From: Flavobacterium enshiense
GTDB taxonomy: Bacteria > Bacteroidota > Bacteroidia > Flavobacteriales > Flavobacteriaceae
Length of the DNA: 64,000 nt
Assembly (NCBI RefSeq): GCF_022836875.1
Contig: NZ_CP090376.1
Coordinates: 1 to 64,000, forward strand
Reading direction: 5' to 3'
In this document: positions 8,487 to 17,104 of the stretch, piece by piece
Position numbering within the stretch: position 1 is the stretch's first letter
Layout: the number at the start of each line of letters is the position of its first letter
Program-made: the position numbers and the translations under genes
Notes under the pieces: generated by a model
Seen by the model: the letters and a program-made list of their open reading frames with translations, nothing else
Told to the model about the DNA's origin: nothing
Databases searched by the model: none

Positions 8487-9935
8487 ATGGACAATTCAGT
8501 TTTATACGAAAAAGAATTGGCTTTTCAGGCAGACAGAAGAAGAGCTGGAGTTGAACTTATCAAGATTATCAGCGATTTATGGTATGACAAATCGATAGAG
8601 TTGGTACTTTTCAGAAACCAATTAATCGACAGAAATGTTAGTGACATCATCAACCTGCACGAATATGCAGTTGAATTTGTTCAGAAACCAATCAACGTTT
8701 TCGATTCTGTGGAAATTGCAAGAGCTATCCAGGCTTTAGATTTACCACCCTCAAGAATTGACATTGGTAAACTGACATACGAGTACCATTTAGAAGATGA
8801 CAAATACAATGACGCTACAGCGTTTGTTATCGACAAGTTGAAAAACGCTAAAGACACTTCTGAAATCAAACCAAAAGATGTGGTATTGTACGGATTTGGT
8901 CGTATTGGTCGTTTATTGGCTCGTGAAATGATGTCGAAAATCGGAAAAGGACAACAATTACGTTTAAGAGCAATTGTTACCCGCGATAAAAACGATGCTG
9001 TTTTATTGGAAAAACGTGCTTCTTTATTACGTTACGATTCAGTTCACGGTGACTTCGAAGGTTCTGTTACTGCTGATGTAGAAAACAACGCTTTGATCAT
9101 CAACGGTTCTACTGTTCATATCATCACCGCAAATTCTCCAGAAGAAATTGATTATACAAAATACGGAATCAACGACGCTTTAGTAATTGACAACACTGGT
9201 GCTTTCACAACTGAAGAAGCATTAAGTCGTCACTTAACTTCTAAAGGAGCTGATAAAGTATTATTAACAGCTCCAGGTAAAGGTGTTCCAAACATCGTTT
9301 ACGGTGTTAACCACGAAGATTACAACCCGGATGAAGTAAAAATCTACTCTGCTGCTTCTTGTACAACCAACGCAATTACGCCGGTTCTAGCAGCTATCGA
9401 AGAGACTTTAGGAGTTGTTAAAGGACACTTAGAGACTATCCACGCTTATACAAATGATCAAAACCTTGTGGACAACATGCACAAAAAATACCGTCGTGGT
9501 AGAGCTGCAGGTTTAAACATGGTTATCACTGAAACAGGAGCTGGTAGCGCTGTTGCAAAAGCATTACCTAGTTTAGCAGGAAAATTGACTTCAAACGCTA
9601 TCCGTGTACCAGTACCGAATGGATCTTTGGTAGTTTTAAATCTTGAAGTGGGCAAAAACACTTCTAAAGATGATATCAACGCTATCATGAAACGTTATGC
9701 TTTAGAAGGCAACTTAGTAGAGCAAATAAAATATTCATTGAACAACGAATTAGTATCTTCTGACATTGTTGGAACTTCGGCTCCTGCTATCTATGACAGC
9801 AATGCTACTATTGTTGCTGCAGACGGTAAAAACGTTGTACTTTACATCTGGTATGATAACGAGTACGGGTACAGCCACCAGGTTATCCGTTTAGCGAAAT
9901 ACATTTCTAAAGTTAGACGTTACATGTACTATTAA
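8487..9935 (+). CDS. Glyceraldehyde-3-phosphate dehydrogenase, long form
   Basis: Oxidises and phosphorylates glyceraldehyde 3-phosphate with NAD(P), or works in reverse in gluconeogenesis. 482 residues against about 335 for ordinary GapA: an N-terminal extension of about 130 residues precedes the Rossmann motif YGFGRIGR (from about residue 135). The nucleophile is Cys292 in AASCTTNAI, with the usual HAYTNDQ and WYDNEYGYS segments later. This long form is a known type in Bacteroidota, where it usually coexists with a normal GapA; the role of the extension is unknown to me. Monocistronic, with a -7 element at 8450 and a terminator at 9960. Confidence 0.93.
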   Translation: MDNSVLYEKELAFQADRRRAGVELIKIISDLWYDKSIELVLFRNQLIDRNVSDIINLHEYAVEFVQKPINVFDSVEIARAIQALDLPPSRIDIGKLTYEYHLEDDKYNDATAFVIDKLKNAKDTSEIKPKDVVLYGFGRIGRLLAREMMSKIGKGQQLRLRAIVTRDKNDAVLLEKRASLLRYDSVHGDFEGSVTADVENNALIINGSTVHIITANSPEEIDYTKYGINDALVIDNTGAFTTEEALSRHLTSKGADKVLLTAPGKGVPNIVYGVNHEDYNPDEVKIYSAASCTTNAITPVLAAIEETLGVVKGHLETIHAYTNDQNLVDNMHKKYRRGRAAGLNMVITETGAGSAVAKALPSLAGKLTSNAIRVPVPNGSLVVLNLEVGKNTSKDDINAIMKRYALEGNLVEQIKYSLNNELVSSDIVGTSAPAIYDSNATIVAADGKNVVLYIWYDNEYGYSHQVIRLAKYISKVRRYMYY

Positions 9936-9959
9936 TATTCAGAAATGAAAATATAATTC

Positions 9960-9993
9960 AAATCCGCTTCAAGAAATTGAGGCGGATTTTTTA
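9960..9993 (+). terminator. Intrinsic terminator of the GAPDH gene
   Basis: Thirteen-base-pair stem (9960-9972 with 9977-9989, one G-U), tetraloop GAAA, then T6. Confidence 0.9.
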
Positions 9994-10022
9994 TTTTTGA
10001 ACAACATCATCAATCGTTATCC

Positions 10023-10892
10023 ATGAAAAGAGCTTTATTGTTTTTTATGCTGATAGGCGGAGTAATCACAACATCCGCTCAAAAAAGCAAGCTAAAAAAT
10101 CTGACCGAACCCCAACCTTTTGTTTTAGGCGAGATTCAGCAGATTAATTCAAAAATATTATCCGAGAAGAGAACGCTCAACATTTATTTACCGGAAGGAT
10201 ACAAAGAAACAGACACCGTAAAATACCCGGTAATTTATTTACTTGACGGTTCTGCTGATGAAGACTTCATTCATGTTGTCGGTTTGGTTCAATACAACAA
10301 CTTCTCATGGATTAACCGTATCCCGCAATCCATTGTCGTTGGGATCGCCAATACCGACCGACGCAGGGATTTTACTTCCCCATCTGCCTTTCCGGAAACA
10401 AAAGAACAGTTCCCTACTGCCGGCGGTTCGGAGAAATTCGTTTCGTTTATTGAAAAAGAGCTTCAGCCGTTTATTGAAAAGAAATACAGAACCAACAATT
10501 CGAAAACCATTATCGGACAATCCTTGGGCGGACTCTTAGCTAGCGAAATCCTCTTTACCAAACCGTTTCTTTTTGACAAATACATCATTGTAAGTCCAAG
10601 CCTATGGTGGAATGACGGAGCTCTTTTGAAAACAAAACCTTTGATTTCTGAAAATCAATTTTCTCAAAATACAAGCATTTATATCGGCGTAGGAAAAGAA
10701 GGCCTTGGACCCGTTTTTGACAATCATGTAATGGAAGTCGATGCCAATCTGTTATACGATAAAATCAAAAATTCCGAAAACAAAAACATTCAGGTTTATT
10801 TCGATTATCTGCCGCAAGAGGATCACGCTACCGTAACCCATCCAGCGTTATTTAATGCTTTTCGAATTCTATATCCCAAAAAAGAAAACTGA
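10023..10892 (+). CDS. Esterase, alpha/beta-hydrolase (EsteraseD/Fes-like family)
   Basis: 289 residues with a signal peptide ending near SAQ (residue 19), so periplasmic or secreted. The nucleophile elbow is GQSLGG (about residues 162-167). RTLNIYLPEGYKE and YPVIYLLDGSADEDF are typical of the putative esterase family that includes S-formylglutathione hydrolase-like and siderophore esterases. The catalytic His is likely in PQEDHATVTHPAL near the C-terminus. Its TGA overlaps the ATG of the next gene, so the two are translationally coupled. Substrate unknown; no siderophore genes are nearby. Confidence 0.88.
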   Translation: MKRALLFFMLIGGVITTSAQKSKLKNLTEPQPFVLGEIQQINSKILSEKRTLNIYLPEGYKETDTVKYPVIYLLDGSADEDFIHVVGLVQYNNFSWINRIPQSIVVGIANTDRRRDFTSPSAFPETKEQFPTAGGSEKFVSFIEKELQPFIEKKYRTNNSKTIIGQSLGGLLASEILFTKPFLFDKYIIVSPSLWWNDGALLKTKPLISENQFSQNTSIYIGVGKEGLGPVFDNHVMEVDANLLYDKIKNSENKNIQVYFDYLPQEDHATVTHPALFNAFRILYPKKEN

Positions 10893-11413
10893 TGAAACTG
10901 CAACCCATTCTGGAAAACAAAATCGTAAAATTAATCCCGCTTCAAGAACAGGATTTCGAGGCTTTATATCAAGTGGCTTGCGACCCACTGATTTGGGAAC
11001 AGCATCCGAACAAAGACCGATATAAAAGAGAAGTTTTTCAAAACTTTTTCGAGGGAGCCATACAATCAAAAGGAGCCTTTTTAATAATCGACAAAACAAA
11101 TACCGGCGTTATCGGAAGCACCCGTTTCTACGATTTAAATGAATCAGAAAAAAGCGTTCTTATCGGATACACTTTTTATGGAAGAAATTATTGGGGATCT
11201 ACTTATAATCCCATGGTAAAAAAACTGATGCTGGATTATGCTTTTCAATTTGTAGACAAAGTATACTTTCATATTGGCGCACAAAATATCCGTTCTCAGA
11301 AAGCCATTGAACGACTTGGCGCGGTTAAAGTCCGCGAAACAGAAGTGGCTTATCATGGAGAACCGGAAAAACTTAATTTTGAGTATCGGATTGAGAAAAA
11401 AAATTGGAAATAA
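10892..11413 (+). CDS. GNAT family N-acetyltransferase
   Basis: 173-residue acetyltransferase related to the RimJ/RimL group. The motif-A region is GYTFYGRNYWGSTYNPMVK at about 90-108, followed by FHIGAQNIRSQKAIERLGAV, which is the usual fold C-terminal half. Its ATG overlaps the stop of the esterase gene, so they share a transcript, but no functional link is evident. Substrate not predictable. The last bases adjoin the terminator of the convergent gene at 11469. Confidence 0.88.
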   Translation: MKLQPILENKIVKLIPLQEQDFEALYQVACDPLIWEQHPNKDRYKREVFQNFFEGAIQSKGAFLIIDKTNTGVIGSTRFYDLNESEKSVLIGYTFYGRNYWGSTYNPMVKKLMLDYAFQFVDKVYFHIGAQNIRSQKAIERLGAVKVRETEVAYHGEPEKLNFEYRIEKKNWK

Positions 11414-11434
11414 AAAACTCCCTTTATGAGGGAG
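11412..11434 (-). terminator. Intrinsic terminator of the sphingomyelinase-like gene
   Basis: Stem CTCCCT/AGGGAG (11418-11423 and 11429-11434) followed on the minus strand by T6 (plus A 11412-11417). The T run touches the stop of the convergent acetyltransferase gene. Confidence 0.75.
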
Positions 11435-11468
11435 CTTCGGTAAAAAATTATCAACAAGAAACGAAAAA

Positions 11469-12479
11469 TCAATAATTAAAAACATAGTTAATCAAAACCG
11501 GATCGTGATCGGAAACATCACCCAAATTCGGATATTTAGCTATTAGCTGCTGCATTGGAGCGATCTGAGAAGGCAATTTATGCTCATTGCTGTACAAAAC
11601 ATAATCCAGTGTATTATTATAGCTTGTGTATCCCTGATATTGCACCACAGTATTCTGATTGGAATACGTTCCCCTCATGGTCAATGGATCAAAATAATAA
11701 TCCACACTTGCATTCAAAATACTTTTCATTGTATCATATTCTGAAGTCAGTGTATATTCCACGTTCATATCACCGGCATAAATAACAGGCTCGGAAACGG
11801 GGATATTGAATTTGTTTTTGAAAGCGCGCATTTCAGCAAATTGCTTTTCACGAGTTGCTCTTCCAGGGTATCCAGGCTGTTCTGAAGCAGTATGCGTGCC
11901 GAAAACATGGAACTTTTTTCCATTTTTATTAATAACTGCATAGGCCACACCTCTATTGGAATTTCCTTCTAAAGAGCTGATTTTGTTCACATATACCAAC
12001 TGATGTTTTGCTAAAATCGGATATTTACTTAGGATAATAGTCCCTCCGTTAACATAGAAAATCGAATTGCCACATGCTCCGCTATAACTGTTCCAATCGT
12101 TCGGATACAGACTTGTTCCTCCTCCGGAACCACAATACAATCCCAGTAAAGGAGTAGCGTAGGGATAGAGTGTTTTGATTTTGGCTAAAAATTCATTGCC
12201 GAAATTGGTATTAAAACCTTCTTCGATTACCAAAACATCAGGAGAATTTGCGCCCAGCGTGCTGATATATGTATACAATGCCGCAGCCCTGTCCCTGCTT
12301 TTATACTGAGGCATAATTGAAGGCAACTGATAAACATTGTAACTCATCACTTTAAGTGATTCGGTTACTTCTGCCAATTTAGCTGAACTTGTTTGTATAG
12401 GTTCAGATTCATTCTGCAACTGTTCGGTATCACACGAAACCATAGCTGCAACAACTAAAAAATAAAGGATTTTTTTCAT
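11469..12479 (-). CDS. Sphingomyelin phosphodiesterase-like lipoprotein (EEP family)
   Basis: 336-residue lipoprotein: signal peptide with lipobox VVAAMVSC and acylated Cys16. The rest is an endonuclease/exonuclease/phosphatase fold close to bacterial neutral sphingomyelinases (B. cereus SMase, Listeria SmcL). The metal/catalytic motifs are all there: LKVMSYNVY, VIEEGF, FGTHTA, AGDMNV, LDYVLYS and GDVSDHDPVLI. It would cleave sphingomyelin or a related phosphosphingolipid to ceramide plus a phospho-head-group. After Cys come D-T-E, so surface display is possible but not proven. Monocistronic, -7 box at 12495 and terminator at 11412. Another EEP substrate cannot be excluded. Confidence 0.85.
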   Translation of the reverse strand: MKKILYFLVVAAMVSCDTEQLQNESEPIQTSSAKLAEVTESLKVMSYNVYQLPSIMPQYKSRDRAAALYTYISTLGANSPDVLVIEEGFNTNFGNEFLAKIKTLYPYATPLLGLYCGSGGGTSLYPNDWNSYSGACGNSIFYVNGGTIILSKYPILAKHQLVYVNKISSLEGNSNRGVAYAVINKNGKKFHVFGTHTASEQPGYPGRATREKQFAEMRAFKNKFNIPVSEPVIYAGDMNVEYTLTSEYDTMKSILNASVDYYFDPLTMRGTYSNQNTVVQYQGYTSYNNTLDYVLYSNEHKLPSQIAPMQQLIAKYPNLGDVSDHDPVLINYVFNY

Positions 12480-12494
12480 AAATTAATTTTTTGT

Positions 12495-12502
12495 CAAAAC
12501 TA
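12495..12502 (-). promoter_or_regulatory. -7 element of the sphingomyelinase-like gene
   Basis: TAGTTTTG on the minus strand, 15 bases before the ATG at 12479. The closest TTG upstream is at an atypical distance. Confidence 0.4.
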
Positions 12503-12608
12503 ACTTACAAAATCAAATCACATGTTATCAAAGCCTTATTGTTGTATTAACAAAAATTTAACAGTCTAAATCATTCAAAAAAACTTTCAGACGACTGAAT
12601 TTCTGAAT

Positions 12609-13997
12609 TTAATTTAGAACTCGGTTAATCTGCACAAATCGTTTTGCATAATATGACTCTTTAGTAGAGGAAATAATTACACCTGAACTGGTAGACGAAT
12701 GAATAAACTTAATTTCATCATCCAAAACCTCAGTGACCATCCCCACATGACCTACCCATCTGCCACGAGTGGCAAAGAAAATCAAATCACCTTTTTGCGC
12801 CTGACTTTTATCGATTTTCACACCCGAATTTGCCGCCATGTCTGATGACGATCTAGGCAAGGTCATGTCAATATTTTTAAAAGTGGAAAACATCAATCCC
12901 GAGCAATCAAACCCGTTTTTATCAGTTCCTCCGCCTCGGTAACGCACTCCTAAATTTTCAGAAGCCTTTTCAATAAGGAAATCAGCTTTCATCGAAGCAT
13001 CTGCAGATAATGGAAGCACCTCCTTTTTAATTTCAGAAGTTTCCGCATTAGAAGCTAAATCCGTTTCATCAGTATCATTACTTACTACAATCTCTTTAGT
13101 TATCTTGACCTCATCACCTTTAGCTGCACCTTTTATAATTAACTTTTGACCTACATCCAAGCCATTGATGATTTGAGGATTAAGCTTTTCTAACTCTGCA
13201 ATAGTTATACCGTAGCGCTTTGATATACCGTATTTCGTTTCCTTAGGCAACACCTCATGAAAAACTGAAGCAACATGATCAACAGCATTTATCTTCTCTT
13301 CTGTGTTTTCAGTTTTGTTGTTTTCTCTTTCTTTCTTTTTCTCTTCTCTGCCCTTCTTTTCTTTTACTGCAATTTCTTCAGTGCCCGGAATAAACACTAC
13401 ATCTTTGACATCCAGCTTATCATTTTCGATTTGCGGATTAACTTTTTTTAATTCTTCAACAGAAATATTGTACTTTTTAGCAATCACATAAAATGATTCT
13501 CCAGAAGCAACCGTATGTTTTTGCAATTTACCTTGAAGTTTATCGATTTTCCTTCTTTCTGCTTTTGAAAGTTTTTCTTCCTCCTGCTTTTTAATGCCTT
13601 TTGGCAAAGCCAACAACTCTCCCAATTGCAAATTATCCGATTCCAATTGCGGATTGACATCTCTAAGTTTTTCTACCGAAGTATCGTATTTTTTAGCAAT
13701 GGTATATAACGATTCACCCGATTCCACTTTATGCGAAGGCCCTTTGGGAACAAATTTAGCTGCTTTCTCATCATTCTTTTTCTTGGAATTATTAGGAATG
13801 TAAAGCACCATATCCAATTGCAACAGACCTTTAGCTTTTGGGTTTAGTTCGAAAATTTCTTCTTCCGTCACATTGTATCTTTTGGCAATACTATAAACAG
13901 ACTCTCCGCTTACTACCTTATGACTGATTCTTTTTTGAGCAAAAACAGATACAGACAGGAGCAGGAATAGAAAAGAAAGTGATTTTGAAAATTTCAT
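12609..13997 (-). CDS. LysM and NlpC/P60 peptidoglycan endopeptidase
   Basis: 462-residue exported wall hydrolase. Signal peptide to about residue 20 (SVFAQ), four LysM repeats (about 23-68, 88-132, 158-203 and a more divergent one near 250-292), a charged low-complexity linker rich in Lys/Glu (about 205-240), then an NlpC/P60 domain (about 335-462). The catalytic Cys is in GFDCSGL, followed by GHVGMV (His) and FIHSS (third polar residue). Predicted to cut gamma-D-Glu-diaminopimelate bonds in peptidoglycan. Monocistronic between two unrelated genes; no terminator obvious. Confidence 0.94.
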   Translation of the reverse strand: MKFSKSLSFLFLLLSVSVFAQKRISHKVVSGESVYSIAKRYNVTEEEIFELNPKAKGLLQLDMVLYIPNNSKKKNDEKAAKFVPKGPSHKVESGESLYTIAKKYDTSVEKLRDVNPQLESDNLQLGELLALPKGIKKQEEEKLSKAERRKIDKLQGKLQKHTVASGESFYVIAKKYNISVEELKKVNPQIENDKLDVKDVVFIPGTEEIAVKEKKGREEKKKERENNKTENTEEKINAVDHVASVFHEVLPKETKYGISKRYGITIAELEKLNPQIINGLDVGQKLIIKGAAKGDEVKITKEIVVSNDTDETDLASNAETSEIKKEVLPLSADASMKADFLIEKASENLGVRYRGGGTDKNGFDCSGLMFSTFKNIDMTLPRSSSDMAANSGVKIDKSQAQKGDLIFFATRGRWVGHVGMVTEVLDDEIKFIHSSTSSGVIISSTKESYYAKRFVQINRVLN

Positions 13998-14055
13998 TAA
14001 GATGGGGGATTAAGATTTTGGGGATAGTTTTATAGTAAACGTAATTCTTGGGGAA

Positions 14056-14610
14056 TTATTTTTTAAACTTTTTCTTTATTAAACCATCTAGAATATTTCT
14101 AAAATAATCAGAATTCCAATTGGCTGCACCCGTATAATCAACAACTACTCTTCCTTTTTTGGTAATCAGATATGTTTTTGGCGCCTTGTCCAGTACAATT
14201 GACTTCAAAGGCGTACTGCCGGAATAATAAACCGGAAAAAGATATCCGGTATCTTGAAGGAACTTATTTACATCCTGCTGCGAATCATTTGTAACGAAAA
14301 TAAAAAACACTTTGTCTTTATAATCTTCATACAATTTAGCCCAAATCTTTAATTCTTCGACCGATTCAGGTACATTTGGCGACCAATAGTTAACAATAAC
14401 ATCTCTCCCCCCATATTCCATAAAGGAAATTGAACTACCTGTCCGACCGACCAGATTCCAATTATAAGAAAACAAAGGCAGTTGCTTTTCAAAAACTATA
14501 CTTGTAGGCTCCGGTAAATCTGATCCGAAAAAAGCATCCTGGATTTTATCAATATTTAAAAATCCAACTATCCCTACCAAAACTACAACTATTACAATTA
14601 TTTTCTTCAT
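14056..14610 (-). CDS. TlpA-like thioredoxin-fold protein lacking the active-site cysteines
   Basis: 184 residues from the ATG at 14608-14610; a longer reading to 14733 would run through the acnA terminator and into acnA, so it is rejected. A single hydrophobic segment (residues 3-18) anchors or exports it, and the rest is a TlpA/ResA-like thioredoxin fold (VIVNYWSPN..., FIFVTNDSQQDVNKFL, APKTYLITKKGRVVVDYTG). Where the family has WCPPC, this protein reads NVPES (residues 79-83), so both redox cysteines are replaced by Val and Ser and it cannot act as a disulphide oxidoreductase in the usual way. It follows the acnA terminator, so it needs its own promoter or read-through. Confidence 0.85.
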   Translation of the reverse strand: MKKIIVIVVVLVGIVGFLNIDKIQDAFFGSDLPEPTSIVFEKQLPLFSYNWNLVGRTGSSISFMEYGGRDVIVNYWSPNVPESVEELKIWAKLYEDYKDKVFFIFVTNDSQQDVNKFLQDTGYLFPVYYSGSTPLKSIVLDKAPKTYLITKKGRVVVDYTGAANWNSDYFRNILDGLIKKKFKK

Positions 14611-14665
14611 TTTATGACTTAATGCGTGATTAAGGTGTAAATATAGAAATACCATTGCTACCAAC

Positions 14666-14695
14666 AAAAAAACGCCCCCAAATGGGAGCGTTTTT
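14666..14695 (-). terminator. Intrinsic terminator of acnA
   Basis: Twelve-base-pair stem (14668-14679 with 14684-14695, one G-U on the RNA), loop of four, T run on the minus strand. It lies 18 bases after the acnA stop and before the thioredoxin-fold gene. Confidence 0.85.
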
Positions 14696-14713
14696 AATAT
14701 AATTTTAATAGTA

Positions 14714-16978
14714 TTAAGCTTTACCGGCGGCAATTAAGTTTAATGCCGAACCCGCAACAAACCAGCCAATCTGACTTTCGTTGTAAGTATGGTTAGCCAT
14801 AATTACATCTTTAGAACCATTTGTGTGTATAAACTCCAATGTCAATGGTTTTCCAGGTGCAAATTCTGTCAAATCTAAGAAGTTGATAGTATCATCTTCC
14901 TGGATTTTATCGTAATCCGCCTCATTAGCAAACGTTAACGCTAACATACCTTGTTTTTTAAGGTTTGTTTCGTGGATACGGGCAAATGACTTCACCAATA
15001 CCGCCTTAACCCCTAAGAAACGTGGTTCCATAGCAGCATGCTCACGGGAAGAACCCTCTCCGTAATTGTGATCACCCACAACTATAGAAGAAACTCCTGC
15101 GGCTTTGTATGCCCTCTGAACTGCCGGAACTTCCGCATACTCACCTGTTAATTGATTTTTAACAGCGTTTGCTCTTCCGTTGAAAGCGTTTTCAGCACCA
15201 ATTAACATGTTATTTGAAATATTATCCAAGTGACCACGGAAACGCAACCAAGGCCCAGCCATAGAAATATGGTCTGTAGTACATTTTCCGAATGCTTTGA
15301 TCAACAATTTAGCACCCGAAATATTCTTGCCGTCCCAAGGCGTGAACGGAGCTAATAATTGTAAACGGTCTGAAGTTGGAGAGACTACTACTTCCACAGA
15401 AGAACCATCTGCTGCTGGAGCCTGAAATCCGGCATCCTCTACGTCGAAACCTCTTTTTGGCAATTCATCACCTGTTGGGGCTACCAATTTCACTTCTTCA
15501 CCTTTATCATTGATTAATGAATCAGTAATTGGATTGAAATCCAAACGACCTGAAATTGCTATCGCAGCAACCATCTCCGGAGATGTTACAAATGCGTGTG
15601 TATTCGGGTTACCGTCAGCTCTCTTAGAGAAGTTACGGTTGAATGAATGTACGATAGTGTTTTTCTCTTGTTTGTCAGCACCTTCTCTGTCCCATTGTCC
15701 GATACATGGTCCGCAAGCATTAGTAAACACTTTTGTTCCCAATTTTTCGAAAGTAGCGATAATGCCGTCTCTTTCGATAGTGTAACGGATTTGTTCAGAA
15801 CCCGGATTAATTCCAAATTCGGCTTTAGGGGTAATTCCGTGCGCTACCGCTTGTTCCACGATAGAAGCAGCTCTTGACATATCTTCATAAGACGAGTTTG
15901 TACAAGAACCAATTAATCCCCACTCTACTTTTATCGGCCATCCGTTAGCTGCCGCTTCTGCTTTCATCTGAGAAACAGGAGTACCTCTGTCCGGTGTGAA
16001 AGGTCCGTTGATGTGTGGTTCCAATTCTGACAAATTGATTTCAATCAGTTGATCAAAATATTTCTCAGGATTAGCATAAACCTCGGCATCAGCAGTTAAA
16101 TAAGACGCCACTTTATCAGCGGCGTTCACCACAGCCTGACGACCTGTTGCCGTTAAATATCTTCTCATTGAATCATCGTAACCGAAAGTAGAAGTTGTAG
16201 CTCCTATTTCAGCACCCATGTTACAGATTGTACCTTTTCCGGTACACGACATAGACTCAGCACCTTCACCAAAATATTCTACGATAGCCCCTGTACCACC
16301 TTTTACAGTAAGGATATCAGCTACCTTTAGGATTACGTCTTTTGGAGCAGTCCAACCGCTTAATTTTCCGGTCAATTTTACTCCAATTAGTTTAGGAAAT
16401 TTCAACTCCCAAGACATGCCGGACATAACATCTACCGCATCAGCACCACCAACTCCTATAGCCAACATCCCTAAACCACCTGCGTTTACAGTGTGAGAAT
16501 CCGTACCGATCATCATACCTCCGGGGAATGCATAGTTTTCCAATACGATTTGGTGAATAATTCCTGATCCTGGTTTCCAGAATCCGATTCCGTATTTGTT
16601 AGAAACCGAGGAAAGGAAATCAAAAACTTCTTTTGATTGTGTATTAGCAACCTCTAAGTCAGTTTTAGCACCAACTTTAGCCTGGATCAAGTGGTCACAG
16701 TGCACTGTTGTCGGAACAGCAACTTTATTTTTTCCGGCGTGCATGAACTGCAACAAAGCCATCTGAGCTGTTGCATCCTGACATGCTACTCTGTCCGGCG
16801 CGAAATCAACATAATCTTTTCCTCTTGTGAAAGCATGAGAAGGAGTTCCTTCCCAAAGGTGAGAATATAAAATCTTTTCAGATAAGGTAAGTGGACGACC
16901 AACCAACTCACGCGCTTTATCCACACGAGAAGCCATATTTGCGTACACTTTTTCAATCATTTCTATATCAAAAGCCAT
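14714..16978 (-). CDS. acnA: Aconitate hydratase A (mitochondrial-type)
   Basis: Isomerises citrate to isocitrate in the TCA cycle. 754 residues, matching the mitochondrial-type aconitase rather than the about 890-residue bacterial AcnA/IRP type. The [4Fe-4S] ligands are expected in IGSCTNSS and in [22 protein letters not shown] and the C-terminal swivel domain with [10 protein letters not shown] (substrate-binding Arg) are clear. It lies directly downstream of, and on the same strand as, acnB, with a terminator between them (17048-17080) and another after it. Confidence 0.96.
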   Translation of the reverse strand: MAFDIEMIEKVYANMASRVDKARELVGRPLTLSEKILYSHLWEGTPSHAFTRGKDYVDFAPDRVACQDATAQMALLQFMHAGKNKVAVPTTVHCDHLIQAKVGAKTDLEVANTQSKEVFDFLSSVSNKYGIGFWKPGSGIIHQIVLENYAFPGGMMIGTDSHTVNAGGLGMLAIGVGGADAVDVMSGMSWELKFPKLIGVKLTGKLSGWTAPKDVILKVADILTVKGGTGAIVEYFGEGAESMSCTGKGTICNMGAEIGATTSTFGYDDSMRRYLTATGRQAVVNAADKVASYLTADAEVYANPEKYFDQLIEINLSELEPHINGPFTPDRGTPVSQMKAEAAANGWPIKVEWGLIGSCTNSSYEDMSRAASIVEQAVAHGITPKAEFGINPGSEQIRYTIERDGIIATFEKLGTKVFTNACGPCIGQWDREGADKQEKNTIVHSFNRNFSKRADGNPNTHAFVTSPEMVAAIAISGRLDFNPITDSLINDKGEEVKLVAPTGDELPKRGFDVEDAGFQAPAADGSSVEVVVSPTSDRLQLLAPFTPWDGKNISGAKLLIKAFGKCTTDHISMAGPWLRFRGHLDNISNNMLIGAENAFNGRANAVKNQLTGEYAEVPAVQRAYKAAGVSSIVVGDHNYGEGSSREHAAMEPRFLGVKAVLVKSFARIHETNLKKQGMLALTFANEADYDKIQEDDTINFLDLTEFAPGKPLTLEFIHTNGSKDVIMANHTYNESQIGWFVAGSALNLIAAGKA

Positions 16979-17047
16979 AATATTTAAGTATAATTGTTAA
17001 TATTATTTATTTTAAACATCACAATATACAAAAAATAGATGATATAT

Positions 17048-17080
17048 AAAAAAAGCCTAAGTCAATAAACTTAGGCTTTT
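17048..17080 (-). terminator. Intrinsic terminator of acnB
   Basis: Stem AAAAGCCTAAGT/ACTTAGGCTTTT (17051-17062 and 17069-17080) with T run on the minus strand, 24 bases after the acnB stop. Confidence 0.85.
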
Positions 17081-17104
17081 GAATATGATTAACGAATCAT
17101 GTAA

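Noticed and set aside
9992..9999. TATTTTTG as promoter of the esterase gene
   Set aside because: It is the T tract of the GAPDH terminator and has no TTG at the right distance; cannot be told from chance.
14610..14733. Longer N-terminus for the thioredoxin-fold gene
   Set aside because: It would be encoded by the acnA terminator and the end of acnA; the ATG at 14610 gives a clean signal segment.
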